From UBA940 sp031547885 (GTDB lineage Bacteria; Bacteroidota; Bacteroidia; Bacteroidales; Rikenellaceae): a stretch of 64,000 bases of DNA. The stretch is from NCBI GenBank assembly GCA_031547885.1, contig JAVBRO010000001.1:186001-250000 (forward strand). Reading direction: 5' to 3'. Shown here piece after piece: positions 23,465 to 33,800 of the stretch. The notes below the pieces were generated by a model. The model did no database searches and was not told where the DNA came from. It was given only the letters and a program-made list of their open reading frames with translations. Position numbers and translations under genes: made by a program. How positions within the stretch are numbered: position 1 is the stretch's first letter; the number at the start of each line of letters is the position of its first letter.

Positions 23465-23519
23465 GATTTGATTTTTCACTCTTCACTTAATAAACAACCA
23501 ACTTAAATTATAATTGCTT

Positions 23520-26432
23520 ATGAAAAAGTTTACATCTGTTTTCGGACTGCTCATCGCCATGATGGTGGTGATGTCGTCCTGCGGGTCGAAGTACAAGTAC
23601 GAGACCGTCAAGGGAGATCCCCTGAAATCGCGCATCTACACTCTCGACAACGGTCTGAAAGTCTACATGGCCGTCAACAAGGAGACTCCGCGTATCCAGA
23701 CCTACATCGCCGTCCGCGTGGGCGGTAAGAACGACCCGGCCGAAACCACAGGCCTGGCCCACTATTTCGAACACCTGATGTTCAAGGGCACCCAGCAGTT
23801 CGGCACGCAGGACTTCGCCGCAGAATCTCCGCTGCTCGACCAGATCGAACAACTGTTCGAAGTCTACCGCAAAACCACCGACGAGGCTGAACGCGCCGCG
23901 CTCTACCACCAGATCGACAGTATCAGCTACATCGCATCGGGCTATGCGATCCCCAACGAGTATGACAAACTGATGTCGGCGATCGGCGCGAGCGGCACCA
24001 ACGCCTACACCAGCTACGACCAGACGGTCTACGTCGAGGACATCCCCTCGAACCAGATCGAGAACTGGGCGAAGATACAGGCCGACCGTTTCGAGCACCC
24101 TGTCATCCGCGGATTCCACACCGAGCTGGAGACCATCTACGAAGAGAAGAACATGTCGCTCACCCAGGACAGCCGCAAAGTCGTGGAACAGATGCTCAAT
24201 TCGCTCTTCCCAACCCATCCGTACGGCACTCAGACTGTGATCGGAACGCAGGAAGACCTTAAAAACCCGTCGATCACCAATGTCAGGAACTACCATGCCA
24301 CGTGGTACGTACCCAATAACATGGCGATCTGCATGAGCGGCGACTTCGATCCGAACGCAACCATTGCCATAATAGACAAGTATTTCGGTGCCATGAAGCC
24401 CAACCCCGAACTTCCGAAACTCGATTTCGGTGCGCTTCCCCAGGTCACCAAACCCATTGTCAGGGATGTGTACGGCAACGACGCTGAAAACGTGACGGTG
24501 GCATGGCGCACGGGCGCGATGAACTCTTCCGACAACGACATGATGAGCATCCTGGGCAGTATTCTTTACAACGGGCAGGCAGGCCTGATGGACCTCGACC
24601 TCAACCAGCAGCAGAAGGTGCTTTCGGCTTATGCTGTGAACTACGCCCTGGGCGACCACGGGATGCTGTGGCTGCAGGGACGTCCCAAAGCCGGGCAGAC
24701 GCTCGACGAAGTGAAAGACCTGATGATCGGCGAAGTGGCAAAACTGAAAGCCGGCGAATTCTCCGAAGAGATCATCAAGGCGACCGTCAACAACTACAAA
24801 GCCCAGAGAATGAGCTATCTCGACAGCAACAACGGCCGCGCCGACGCTTTCGTGACCTCTTTCATTTACAATATCCCGTGGAAAGATATGGTCGATGAAC
24901 TCGGCCGCATCTCGAAGATCACCAAGGACGACGTCATCGCATTCGCCAATGAAAAATTCCGCGACGACAACTACGCCGCAGTCTACAAACGCGAAGGCAA
25001 AGACCCGAACGAACTGACGATGCCCAAACCCGCGCTGACACCCATCAATACCAACCGCGACGCAGTAAGTCCGTTCCTTGCCGAGATATCGGCCAGCGAG
25101 GTCAAGCCCATCGAGCCCGTCTTCGTGGACTTCGACCGCGATATGGACAAGCTGAAAGCCAAGAGCGATATCGAAGTGCTTTACAAGAAGAATGAGACCA
25201 CCGGCCTGTTCACCCTCATCTATCTCTATGAAGTTGGTTCGAACAACGACGCCACCATCAACACCGCCTCGTCGTACCTCGAATACCTGGGCACCCCCGA
25301 TATGAGCGCCGAAGAGCTGGCATCGGAGTTCTATGATATCGCCTGCTCGTTCAGCATCAGCGCCGGCGAAGAACGCACATACGTCTCTATCAGCGGCCTC
25401 AGCGAAAACATGGGACGTGCCATGGAACTGACTGAAAGCCTGATGAACAACGCCGTGGCCGACGAAGCCATCCTGGCGATGCTCAAGGACGATATGGTCA
25501 AAAGGCGCACAGATGCCAAGCTCAACCAGGGTCAGAATTTCGCACGCCTGCGCAACTATGCCGTCCGCGGTCCCGAATTCATAAGGAACAACACGATGAC
25601 CAACGACCAGCTCGCCGCCCTCTCTTCGGAAGCGCTGCTCGGCAAGATACGCGCTTTCGCCGGACAGCAGCACCGCATACTGTACTACGGTCCGAAAGAC
25701 CACAACGCCCTGCTCAACGATATCAAGGAGTACCACAAGGTAGCCGAAACTCTCGAGCCGGTGGGTGAAAAGGTGCTGTACCCGTATGTGGCTACACCCG
25801 AGAACAAGGTGATGATGGCCGAATACGACGCCGCGCAGATATACTTCATCCAGTACAGCAACCGCGGCGAACAGTACGATCCGGCAAACGACGCCATCGT
25901 AGCGCTCTACAACGGTTACTTCGGCAGCGGGATGAACTCCATAGTGTTTCAGGAGATGCGCGAAGCACGCGGCCTGGCCTATTCGGCATTCGCCAGCCTG
26001 CAGCGCCCGTCGAAAAAAATAGATCCGTATACCTACATCGCTTTCATCGCGACGCAGAATGACAAGATGCTCGATGCGGCCGCAGCATTCGACGAGATCA
26101 TCAACGACATGCCTGAAAGTGAAGCCGCATTCGGCATCGCCAAGGAGTCGCTCGTCTCGAACCTTCGCACCGAACGCATCATCAAAGAGGAAGTGCTGTG
26201 GACATACATTTCGAACGAGGACCTCGGGGTGAACTACGACCGCCGCCGTTCGCTGTACGAAAAAATACCCGGCATGACGCTCGAAGACGTGAAGACATTC
26301 CAGCAGGAATGGGTCAAGGACCGCAAATACAACTTCTGCATCCTGGGCCGCTCGGCAGACCTCGACATGACGTTCCTGCAGGGCCTCGGACCAGTGCAGA
26401 AACTGACGAAAGAGGAAATTTTCGGATACTAA
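23520..26432 (+). CDS. M16-family zinc peptidase, double-domain lipoprotein
   Basis: A 970-aa insulinase-like protein with lipoprotein signal (Cys at residue 21, VMSSC). Its inverted zinc motif is HYFEH (residues 81-85), with the downstream Glu in ELETIYEEKNMS. A second, catalytically degenerate half pairs to form the clamshell. Such proteins degrade small peptides in the periplasm. ATG 23520 gives the clean signal peptide. It is followed by a bidirectional terminator and converges with two further M16 genes, so three M16 genes are clustered. Confidence 0.94.
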   Translation: MKKFTSVFGLLIAMMVVMSSCGSKYKYETVKGDPLKSRIYTLDNGLKVYMAVNKETPRIQTYIAVRVGGKNDPAETTGLAHYFEHLMFKGTQQFGTQDFAAESPLLDQIEQLFEVYRKTTDEAERAALYHQIDSISYIASGYAIPNEYDKLMSAIGASGTNAYTSYDQTVYVEDIPSNQIENWAKIQADRFEHPVIRGFHTELETIYEEKNMSLTQDSRKVVEQMLNSLFPTHPYGTQTVIGTQEDLKNPSITNVRNYHATWYVPNNMAICMSGDFDPNATIAIIDKYFGAMKPNPELPKLDFGALPQVTKPIVRDVYGNDAENVTVAWRTGAMNSSDNDMMSILGSILYNGQAGLMDLDLNQQQKVLSAYAVNYALGDHGMLWLQGRPKAGQTLDEVKDLMIGEVAKLKAGEFSEEIIKATVNNYKAQRMSYLDSNNGRADAFVTSFIYNIPWKDMVDELGRISKITKDDVIAFANEKFRDDNYAAVYKREGKDPNELTMPKPALTPINTNRDAVSPFLAEISASEVKPIEPVFVDFDRDMDKLKAKSDIEVLYKKNETTGLFTLIYLYEVGSNNDATINTASSYLEYLGTPDMSAEELASEFYDIACSFSISAGEERTYVSISGLSENMGRAMELTESLMNNAVADEAILAMLKDDMVKRRTDAKLNQGQNFARLRNYAVRGPEFIRNNTMTNDQLAALSSEALLGKIRAFAGQQHRILYYGPKDHNALLNDIKEYHKVAETLEPVGEKVLYPYVATPENKVMMAEYDAAQIYFIQYSNRGEQYDPANDAIVALYNGYFGSGMNSIVFQEMREARGLAYSAFASLQRPSKKIDPYTYIAFIATQNDKMLDAAAAFDEIINDMPESEAAFGIAKESLVSNLRTERIIKEEVLWTYISNEDLGVNYDRRRSLYEKIPGMTLEDVKTFQQEWVKDRKYNFCILGRSADLDMTFLQGLGPVQKLTKEEIFGY

Positions 26433-26452
26433 AACCGGAAGATATTTAATAG

Positions 26453-26480
26453 ATAAAGCGGGGCGTTAACCCCGCTTTAT
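26453..26480. terminator. Bidirectional terminator between convergent M16 genes
   Basis: ATAAAGCGGGG-cgttaa-CCCCGCTTTAT. It abuts the minus-strand stop codon. Confidence 0.85.
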
Positions 26481-27745
26481 TTATTCTTTACCAACTATGA
26501 CAGTCGTGAACTTATCGCGGTCGAGGTATTTTTGCGCGAGTCCCATGATGCGCTGCGGCGTAGTGGACTCGACCTCACGGATAAAACCGTTGATGTAGTC
26601 GCCGTTGACCCCCGTTTGGGTGTTCTCTATCACCACGTCGACGATGCCGAACGGGCCGTCCAGAATGCGCATAACCTCGCCCAGCATGCTGCGTTTTACG
26701 TTTTCGAGTTCGTCTTCGGAAACCGGTTCTGTCTTCAGGCGTTCCATCTCGGCAAAGATCTGGGCCACCGCATCCTTCGTTGCTTCGGCCCCCACCTCGG
26801 TCGCAACGGCAAGGTAGCCCGCCTCGCGCAGGTTGACCATCGCCGCCAGCACGCCGTAGGTGTATCCCCTCTCCTCGCGCAGGTTCTGCACCAGCCGCGA
26901 GCCGAAATATCCGCCCAGAAGCGTCGCCACGACCTGCATTCCAACGAAATCGGGGTGCTGGCGCGGGAACAGGAGCCGCCCGATGCGGATGGCCGACTGC
27001 ACCGCACCATCTATTTCCAAAAAGCGATACTTGTCGCTTTTCGGAGTGAAGAGTGAAGAGTGAAGAGTGCATCTGCTCCCGTCGGCATTTGTCCGAGCAA
27101 ATCCAGCAGGGCCTCGCGCTGGGAAGGGTCGGTCCCCATCGAGCAGGCAACAAAGCAATTCCCGGCGCCGTAAAAACGGCGGTAGAAATCCTCTATGTCG
27201 GTGCGGCCGAGGTTGGCGTAATCCGACTCGGGCGAAGACATCCCGTATGGATGGTCGTCGCCGAACAGGGCCTGCGAAAATAGTTCGCGCGCCTTGGTCG
27301 CCGGTTTGCTGCGCTCGACGGCCAGACGCTGCATCCGCTTCTGCGTGTATATCGCCACCTCGTCGTCCGGGAAAGCCGGGCGGAACATGATCTCGCTCAT
27401 CATTTCGAGCGTCTGCCCGAAAAATTTCCCGAGGCAGCAGAAAGTCGCCACGGCGTAATCGCGGTCGATGCTCACGTCGTAGTACGAGCCGTGGAAATCG
27501 AGTTTTTCAGCGATCTCATGGGCGGTATAATGTTCGCTCCCTTCGGCCAGAAGGTTCAACGTAGAAGAGGCGGCGAACGGTTTGGACTGCAGCGACGAAC
27601 CGGCCGCGTAGACAAAACTCACGCGCGCGACGTCCTGTCCTTCGGTGCGGATCAGGTGGACACGGAGACCGTTCGGCAGCGTCACAGACTCGACCTGCGG
27701 CAGTTCGACGCTCTTCGGGATAACTATTTCGGGAACTTTTTTCAA
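26481..27745 (-). pseudogene. M16 peptidase-like subunit, frameshifted at a heptamer repeat
   Basis: Second (non-catalytic type) M16 subunit: where the partner has HLFEH it has LAEGSEHYTA. The N-terminal part (TTG 27745, MKKVPEIVIPKSVEL...) reads to GQMPTGADALFTLHSS and then ends at 27011. The C-terminal part (KSDKYRFLEIDGAVQSAIRIGR.. to VIVGKE) continues in another frame to 26481. The shift coincides with three GAGTGAA heptamers (27044-27069). By frame arithmetic, adding one unit or losing two would restore one frame with no stop codon. The N-terminal start is a TTG beside another heptamer array. It could be a true pseudogene, a phase-variable gene or an assembly error. Confidence 0.85.
27044..27069. 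repeat. GAGTGAA heptamer repeat in the M16 subunit gene
   Basis: Three perfect GAGTGAA units plus GAGTG (coding strand TTCACTC) lie at the point where the reading frame changes. Confidence 0.95.
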
Positions 27746-27911
27746 AATGAAAGATGAAAAATGAAAGATTAAGGAGCAAAACAAGGTTTTGCAATTTCAA
27801 TATTTAAAGCGGAAAATAAATTTATCAGACACTAATTTCAATATTATATTTGAAGAACGCAAGCAACGCTTGCACCGCAATTTTTCATCTTTCATTTTTC
27901 ATCTTTCATTC
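27743..27911. repeat. Inverted GAAAGAT arms between the two minus-strand M16 genes
   Basis: The left arm (27749-27772) abuts the start of the broken subunit gene. The right arm (27883-27911, inverted) overlaps the stop of the upstream gene. The centre contains CAAGCAACGCTTG and AACAAGGTTTTG hairpins. Confidence 0.88.
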
Positions 27912-29136
27912 TGTAAATGAGAGTGGACGACCATTCCGGCGTGAATGTCGCGCGGGCCTCTTCGATAAGGTCGGAGGCGGAGTAGGAACGGTAGATATCC
28001 ACCTCGCGGTTTATCAGCGGCAGGTCGCCAAGCATATCGTAAAAACCGAGGTTCATCGCCTTGTTCATCACGTTCAGTTCGCCGAAAGTGGTCTCGGCCT
28101 CGAACTTGTTCTTCACCTTTTCCAGCTCGTAATCCCCTACCGGCTCGTTCTGCAGTTTGTGCAGTTCGTCCCACATCGCTCTCTCGCCCGCCTCGACGGA
28201 TATCTCCGGCAGCAGATGTCCCGTCACGATGAAAAGCCCGGGGTCGAGGTCGCCGGTAATGTAGGCATTGACGCTCGAGAATAGTTTGCGCTCCTTGACG
28301 AGGCTCTGGTAAAGCCGCGCGGAACTTCCTCCGGCGAGGATATCGGAAAGGATGTCGCAGGCGTAGTAGTTGCGCGAGGTGCGGGCGCCCATCGGGAAAG
28401 CGACGGTCAGCGCCGTTGCCGGAACGTCGCGTTCGACCTCCTGGCGGCGCGCCTCGGTCCGGACGGGTTCGGCGGGGATAGCGTCGACCGGTTTTTCGCC
28501 GCCGGAGATTTCACCGAACCACTTTTCTGCCATGCGGAAAATCACGTCGGGGTCGATCTCAGCGGCTACGGAAAGTATGGCGTTGGCTGGATTGTAATAT
28601 CGTTCGTAAAAAGCCTTTACGTCGGCCAGGGTCGCATTGCGCACATGGTCGGGGGTCAGCCCGATGGTCGGCCAGCGGTAAGGGTGTACCTTGTAGGTCA
28701 TCGCGCGCAGAAGCATCCACTGGTCGCCGTAGGGCTGATTAAGATATCGCTGGTTGTACTCTTCGAGCACCACCCGCTTTTCAGTTTCGAGCGTTTCGGC
28801 GGTTATGTCGAGGCCCGTCATGCGGTCTGCTTCGAGCCACAGCGCCGTCTCGACGTTCTCGCGCGGAAGAGTTATGTAGTAATCCGTGTAGTCGTTGTTG
28901 GTGAAGGCGTTGTTCTCGGCACAGGCCTTGTGCAGGGGGGTATCGAAATCGGGTACCTGCCGCGTCCCCCGGAACATAAGGTGTTCGAAAAGGTGCGCGA
29001 AACCGGTCCTCGCGGGGTTTTCGTTGCGCGCCCCCACGCAGTAGAGCATGTTCACCGCCGCCATTTCGGTGCGGTCGGCGCGGTGGACTATGACCCGAAG
29101 GCCGTTGTCCAATTTATGTTCGGTATATTTAATCAT
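27892..29136 (-). CDS. M16-family zinc peptidase, catalytic subunit
   Basis: A 414-aa single-unit M16 protein without a signal peptide. The zinc motif HLFEH (FAHLFEHLMFRGT, near residue 47) and downstream ETEKRVVLEEYNQRY are intact. It lies directly upstream of a non-catalytic M16 partner, the usual two-subunit arrangement in bacteria. The last five residues (MKDEK) and the stop codon come from a GAAAGAT heptamer array. ATG 29136 (MIKYTEHKLDNG) is chosen over an upstream start inside palindromic element copy C. Confidence 0.92.
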   Translation of the reverse strand: MIKYTEHKLDNGLRVIVHRADRTEMAAVNMLYCVGARNENPARTGFAHLFEHLMFRGTRQVPDFDTPLHKACAENNAFTNNDYTDYYITLPRENVETALWLEADRMTGLDITAETLETEKRVVLEEYNQRYLNQPYGDQWMLLRAMTYKVHPYRWPTIGLTPDHVRNATLADVKAFYERYYNPANAILSVAAEIDPDVIFRMAEKWFGEISGGEKPVDAIPAEPVRTEARRQEVERDVPATALTVAFPMGARTSRNYYACDILSDILAGGSSARLYQSLVKERKLFSSVNAYITGDLDPGLFIVTGHLLPEISVEAGERAMWDELHKLQNEPVGDYELEKVKNKFEAETTFGELNVMNKAMNLGFYDMLGDLPLINREVDIYRSYSASDLIEEARATFTPEWSSTLIYRMKDEK

Positions 29137-29140
29137 TTGT

Positions 29141-29386
29141 TTTTTCTTTTCCACTTTTGGCCGGCAAAAGTGGAGCAAAACCGGCCCACCTTCCAAAAAT
29201 CTACTCCGGCTTGCCTAAAATGGTACAACCGACGCTGCGGAGCGAGAGCAAAGCCGAACTTGTTCGAGCTATGCCGAGCCGCGAGGAGGAAAGCGAAGCT
29301 AACCTTGAGCTAACGCGGAGCTATCGCACATGGTTGAATTCCATTTTAGTCGGCGCCTGCGCCCACGATTTTTGAAAAGTGGGATT
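29141..29386 (-). repeat. Palindromic intergenic element, copy C (reversed, enlarged)
   Basis: Reverse copy of the element at 1968-2145 with the same arms and the AACCATGTGCGATAGCTCCGC centre, plus about 70 extra bp in the centre. Its terminal hairpin is CCACTTTTG-gccgg-CAAAAGTGG (29151-29173). Stem bases differ from copies A and B but still pair. Confidence 0.85.
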
Positions 29387-29389
29387 TTG

Positions 29390-29413
29390 CGCACAGCCTG
29401 AAGGCTGTGTTAA
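29390..29413. repeat. GCACA...TGTGTTAAAA hairpin
   Basis: CACAGCCT-ga-AGGCTGTG followed by TTAAAA. Relatives at 6128-6144, 1907-1923 and 1950-1967 keep the outer bases and vary the inner stem in a paired way. This one lies just after the DUF418 stop and could act as its terminator. Confidence 0.7.
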
Positions 29414-29422
29414 AACGGTATA

Positions 29423-30598
29423 TCATTTCTTTGCTCCTATCCAGGTTGCTTTTCTCCAGACATATTCCAGCGGCCCCTGCTTGTGGCGGCGCAGCCAGAG
29501 AACCGCGAACGTGTACTGGATGGCGAATATAACAAGGGCTATGCCAACCGAAGCCGTGCTGCCCAGTTTTTCGCCGAGACCGAGTCCCCAGTTGAAGAAT
29601 ATCGCGCTGCCGAAGAGCGACTGCGTGATGTACATCGTGAGGCTCATGCGTCCGTAAGGCGCTATCTTCATCAGCGCCCCCTGCAAACGGGTGCGGTAGA
29701 AGATCACAAGGACGGTCCCGATGAGGAAGACCATGAACGCCAGCTTGTGCCATGCCCCCAGCAACTGTCCCAGGTAGAACACGACGCCCTTGTTGGCGAC
29801 GTAGTCGGGGATCATCACGGATAGTCCTTTCAGCGGGAAGAAGCAGATCAACCCTATGAGCGCGGCTTTCATCCAGAAACGGATGTTCTGCTCGGTACCG
29901 GCAAAGAGGTTGCGGCGGCCTATCAGCATGCCGACCATCATCAGCGCCGGGGCCTGCAGCATCCTTCCGTAATCGCGCGCCCACAATATGCTGAACATCT
30001 GGCCGTCCCACAGGTTAGCTTTGATCGACTGCCAGAAACCTCCCGCCTGGAGCGCGTCCATATCGGCCTGCCAATAGGGCGTGAAAGCGAATGCGGGCAT
30101 CATCTCGAAATTCTGAGGATTGGCCAGCGCGACTATTATATTAGCTATGAAATCGGGTTGCAACAGCATTATGCAGGCGATCCACAGCACCGCCTTGTCC
30201 GGCAGGCGGGCGACCAGCGGCAGGGCCAGTCCCGTCAGGGCAAACAGCACCAGCACCTCGCCCGGAAAGAACACCGCATTGATGTTGCCCCAAATAAACA
30301 GCAACACGAGCCGCCACACGAATCTCGGCCGGAAATCCTTTCCGAGCTTTTTTTGCCCGTCGTCCTGCAAAAAGAACGTCAGGCCGAACAATAAAGCAAA
30401 AATGGCATAGGCTTTGCCGGCGAAAGTAAAGAAAAGTCCGTCCCACACGGCCTTGTCGGAAAAGGCCAGGAAACCACACGACGAGGTCTCCGGAAAACGG
30501 TAATAGTTGAAGTGTTCGATGCAGTGCAGGAGCAGGATGCCCAGTACGGCTATCCCCCTCAGCACGTCGGCGATGTCGATGCGGCTGCGTTTTTCCAT
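29423..30598 (-). CDS. DUF418 multi-pass membrane protein
   Basis: A 391-aa inner-membrane protein with about 9-10 hydrophobic helices. The N-terminal motif is RIDIADVLRGIAVLGILLLH. The C-terminal DUF418 region contains GRMSLTMYITQSL and WLRRHKQGPLEYVWR. The family is related to acyltransferase-like membrane proteins; the substrate is unknown. The minus-strand -7 element TATTTTTG (30635-30642) gives a leader of about 30 nt. Confidence 0.88.
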   Translation of the reverse strand: MEKRSRIDIADVLRGIAVLGILLLHCIEHFNYYRFPETSSCGFLAFSDKAVWDGLFFTFAGKAYAIFALLFGLTFFLQDDGQKKLGKDFRPRFVWRLVLLFIWGNINAVFFPGEVLVLFALTGLALPLVARLPDKAVLWIACIMLLQPDFIANIIVALANPQNFEMMPAFAFTPYWQADMDALQAGGFWQSIKANLWDGQMFSILWARDYGRMLQAPALMMVGMLIGRRNLFAGTEQNIRFWMKAALIGLICFFPLKGLSVMIPDYVANKGVVFYLGQLLGAWHKLAFMVFLIGTVLVIFYRTRLQGALMKIAPYGRMSLTMYITQSLFGSAIFFNWGLGLGEKLGSTASVGIALVIFAIQYTFAVLWLRRHKQGPLEYVWRKATWIGAKK

Positions 30599-30681
30599 TT
30601 ATTATTTTTATGGTTAGGGGTTAAAAAATTATCACAAAAATAACATAATTTATACTATTTGTCAGCCGTAAATGTAATAGT

Positions 30682-30712
30682 TTTGGAGTCCGGACTAAAA
30701 TTATTACTTTTG
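30682..30712 (+). promoter_or_regulatory. Promoter of the pyruvate:ferredoxin oxidoreductase gene
   Basis: TTTG (30682-30685), a 19-bp spacer, then TACTTTTG (30705-30712), a near-ideal Bacteroidota promoter. It predicts a leader of about 180 nt. Confidence 0.75.
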
Positions 30713-30769
30713 CAGTCGGAATTTCTGCAAACGTTCTTTTGAAGTCGAAAAAAGCACAAAATATTAATA

Positions 30770-30896
30770 AATCCCGCCGCGTGCGGCAGGAGCAACTTTT
30801 AGTTACCGCTTTCGCCCGATAAGGCCCGGCAGGTGATTATGAGAAGATCATAATTACCTCCGTCGGTGATTATTTGTTGCACAAATAATTGGCATA
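30770..30896 (+). promoter_or_regulatory. Structured 5' leader of the PFOR gene
   Basis: The leader contains CCGC-cgcgt-GCGG (~30777-30789). It also has an 11-bp stem GGTGATTATGA-gaaga-TCATAATTACC (30830-30856) with one mismatch, and ATTATTTG-ttgca-CAAATAAT (~30868-30888). The last hairpin would cover the ribosome-binding region. I cannot match it to a known riboswitch. Confidence 0.5.
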
Positions 30897-30899
30897 CAA

Positions 30900-33800
30900 A
30901 TGAAAAGAGAGAAAAAATTCATCACGTGCGACGGTAACTACGCCGCAGCCCATGTCGCTTACATGTTCAGCGAAGTGGCGGCAATCTACCCGATCACACC
31001 CTCGTCAACAATGGCCGAATACGTCGACGAATGGGCTGCGAACGGACGCAAGAACGTCTTCGGTGAAACCGTAAAGGTGGTCGAAATGCAGTCGGAAGCA
31101 GGTGCAGCAGGCGCTGTGCACGGCTCGCTGCAGACAGGCGCTCTCACCAGCACCTTCACCGCATCGCAGGGACTCCTGCTGATGATCCCCAACATGTATA
31201 AGATCGCAGGCGAACTGCTGCCGGGCGTATTCCATGTTTCGGCGCGCGCGTTGGCCGCATCGTCGCTCTCGATATTCGGAGACCACCAGGACGTCATGGC
31301 CTCGCGCCAGACCGGCTTCGCAATGATGGCAACGTCGTCAGTTCAGGAAGTCATGGACCTCGCAGGCGTAGCGCACCTCGCGTCGCTCAAAAGCCGGGTT
31401 CCGTTCATGCACTTCTTCGACGGTTTCCGCACCTCGCATGAGATACAGAAAGTCGAAATGCTCGACTGCGAAGACCTCGCACCGATGATGGACCGCAAGG
31501 CGCTGGCCGAATTCCGCGAAAGGGCGCTCAATCCCGAATCGCCAGTCACGCGCGGTACCGCCCAGAACTCCGACATCTACTTCCAGAGCAACGAGGCCGG
31601 CAACCGTTTCTGGGACGCCGTGCCCGACATCGTCGCGGAGTACATGAAGGAGATATCGAATCTCACCGGACGCGAATACAAGCCTTTCACATACTACGGC
31701 GCGCCGGATGCCGAAAATATCGTCGTTTCGATGGGTTCGGTCAACGAAACCCTGCGCGAAACGGTAGATTACCTCAACGCAAAAGGTCAGAAAGTGGGTA
31801 TCGTGACGGTACACCTCTACCGCCCTTTCTCGGAAAAATATTTCTTCGACGTACTGCCCAAGAGCGTGAAGCGCGTTTGCGTACTCGACCGCACCAAAGA
31901 AAAAGGCGCTCCCGCAGAACCCCTATACCTCGACGTTCAGGATATGTTCTACGGGAAAGCGAACCAGCCGCTGATCATCGGCGGACGCTACGGGCTTTCG
32001 TCTAAGGACACCACTCCGGCCCAGATGGTCGCAGTGTTCGACAACCTCGCTTCGGCGACCCCGAGAAACCACTTCACCGTGGGTATCGTCGACGACGTGA
32101 CCAACCTGTCGCTGCCGGTGGGAGAACCCGTGGACCTCGAAAGCAAAGGGACCTTCGAAGGAGTCTTCTTCGGACTCGGCGCGGACGGTACCGTTGGGGC
32201 CAACAAGAACTCCATCAAGATCATAGGCGACACGACCGACAAATACTGCCAGGCTTATTTCGCGTACGACAGCAAGAAATCGGGCGGCTACACCGCTTCG
32301 CATCTCCGTTTCGGCGACCAGCCCATCCGTTCGCCGTATCTCGTAACGACTCCAGACTTCGTGGCATGTCATGTTCCGTCGTACGTCCACAAATACGACG
32401 TTCTGAAAGGGCTCAAGAAAGGCGGTTCGTTCCTGCTTAACAGCATCAACGACGCCGAAACAACGGCCGCCGAACTGCCCGACGCGATGAAGGTCTACCT
32501 GGCGAAGAACAATATCAACTTCTACATCATCAACGCCACCAAGATCGCCGCCGAACTTGGCCTGGGCAGCCGCACCAACACCATCATGCAGAGCGCGTTC
32601 TTCAAGATCGCGAATGTGATACCTTTCGAGACTGCGGTCGAGCAGATGAAGAAAGCGATCCGCAAGTCCTACGGCATGAAGGGCGAAGAGATCGTCACCA
32701 TGAACAACGCAGCCGTCGATGCAGGCGGGCACGCGGTTGAGAAAGTTGCCGTTCCCGCGGAATGGGCCAACATCACGGTCGCCAAAGCCGAAGAGTGCGG
32801 TACCTGTGGGAAACCCGAGTTCATCACCAAAGTCGTCGAGCCGGTCAACAACCTGAAAGGCGACGACCTTCCGGTGAGCGCGTTCCTGGGCCGCGAGGAC
32901 GGCACATGGGACAACGGTACCTCGGCATACGAAAAACGCGGCATCGCCGTGAATGTACCCCACTGGATCGCCGACAACTGTATCCAGTGCAACCAGTGCG
33001 CATACGTCTGCCCCCACGCCGTAATTCGTCCGTTCCTGGCGACCGATGCTGAAGCTGAGGCTGCTCCGGCAGGGACCGTCTTCAAACAGGGTATCGGCGA
33101 CACCAAGGAATACAAGTTCCGCATCCAGATATCCCCGCTCGACTGTACGGGCTGCGGCAACTGCTACGACGTCTGCCCGGCCAAGACAAAGGCCCTGGAA
33201 ATGATGCCTCTGGCCAGCCAGATGGAAGAACAGCCGAGGTGGTATTATATGCACGAAAAAGTCGGCTACAAGGAAGTGACTGACAAAACCAAGAGCGTGA
33301 AGAACAGCCAGTTCTCGCAGCCTTTGTTCGAGTACTCCGGAGCCTGCGCGGGCTGCGGTGAAACTCCTTACGTGAAGGCCATCACCCAGCTCTTCGGCGA
33401 GTCGATGATCGTTGCCAACGCAACGGGTTGTTCATCGATATATTCGGGTTCGGCCCCCTCGACGCCCTACTGCACCAACGCCAAGGGCTACGGTCCGGCA
33501 TGGGCCAACTCGCTCTTCGAGGACAACGCCGAATTCGGGCTCGGAATGCAGGTCGCCACCGAAAAACTGCGCGACCGCATCGAACACAAGATGAAAGCCG
33601 CCATCGCGGGCGACAACTGCTTCAACGCGGAAGCCAAAGCCGCCATGCAGGCGTGGATCGACACGCGCAGCGACCGCGCAGCCAACCGCGAAGCCGTAAA
33701 CACGCTCGTCCCGATGCTCGAAGCGTGCGGATGCGACGACGCGAAGGAGCTACTCGGACTGAAGAAATTCATGGCCCGCAAGAGCCAGTGGATCATCGGC

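Noticed and set aside
23508..25736. 742-codon open frame antisense to the M16 gene
   Set aside because: The plus-strand M16 protein has clear catalytic motifs and signal peptide, and the antisense product has no domain pattern.
30770..30896. Known riboswitch in the PFOR leader
   Set aside because: No match to TPP, FMN, SAM, cobalamin or other consensus cores that I can recognise; only simple hairpins are visible.
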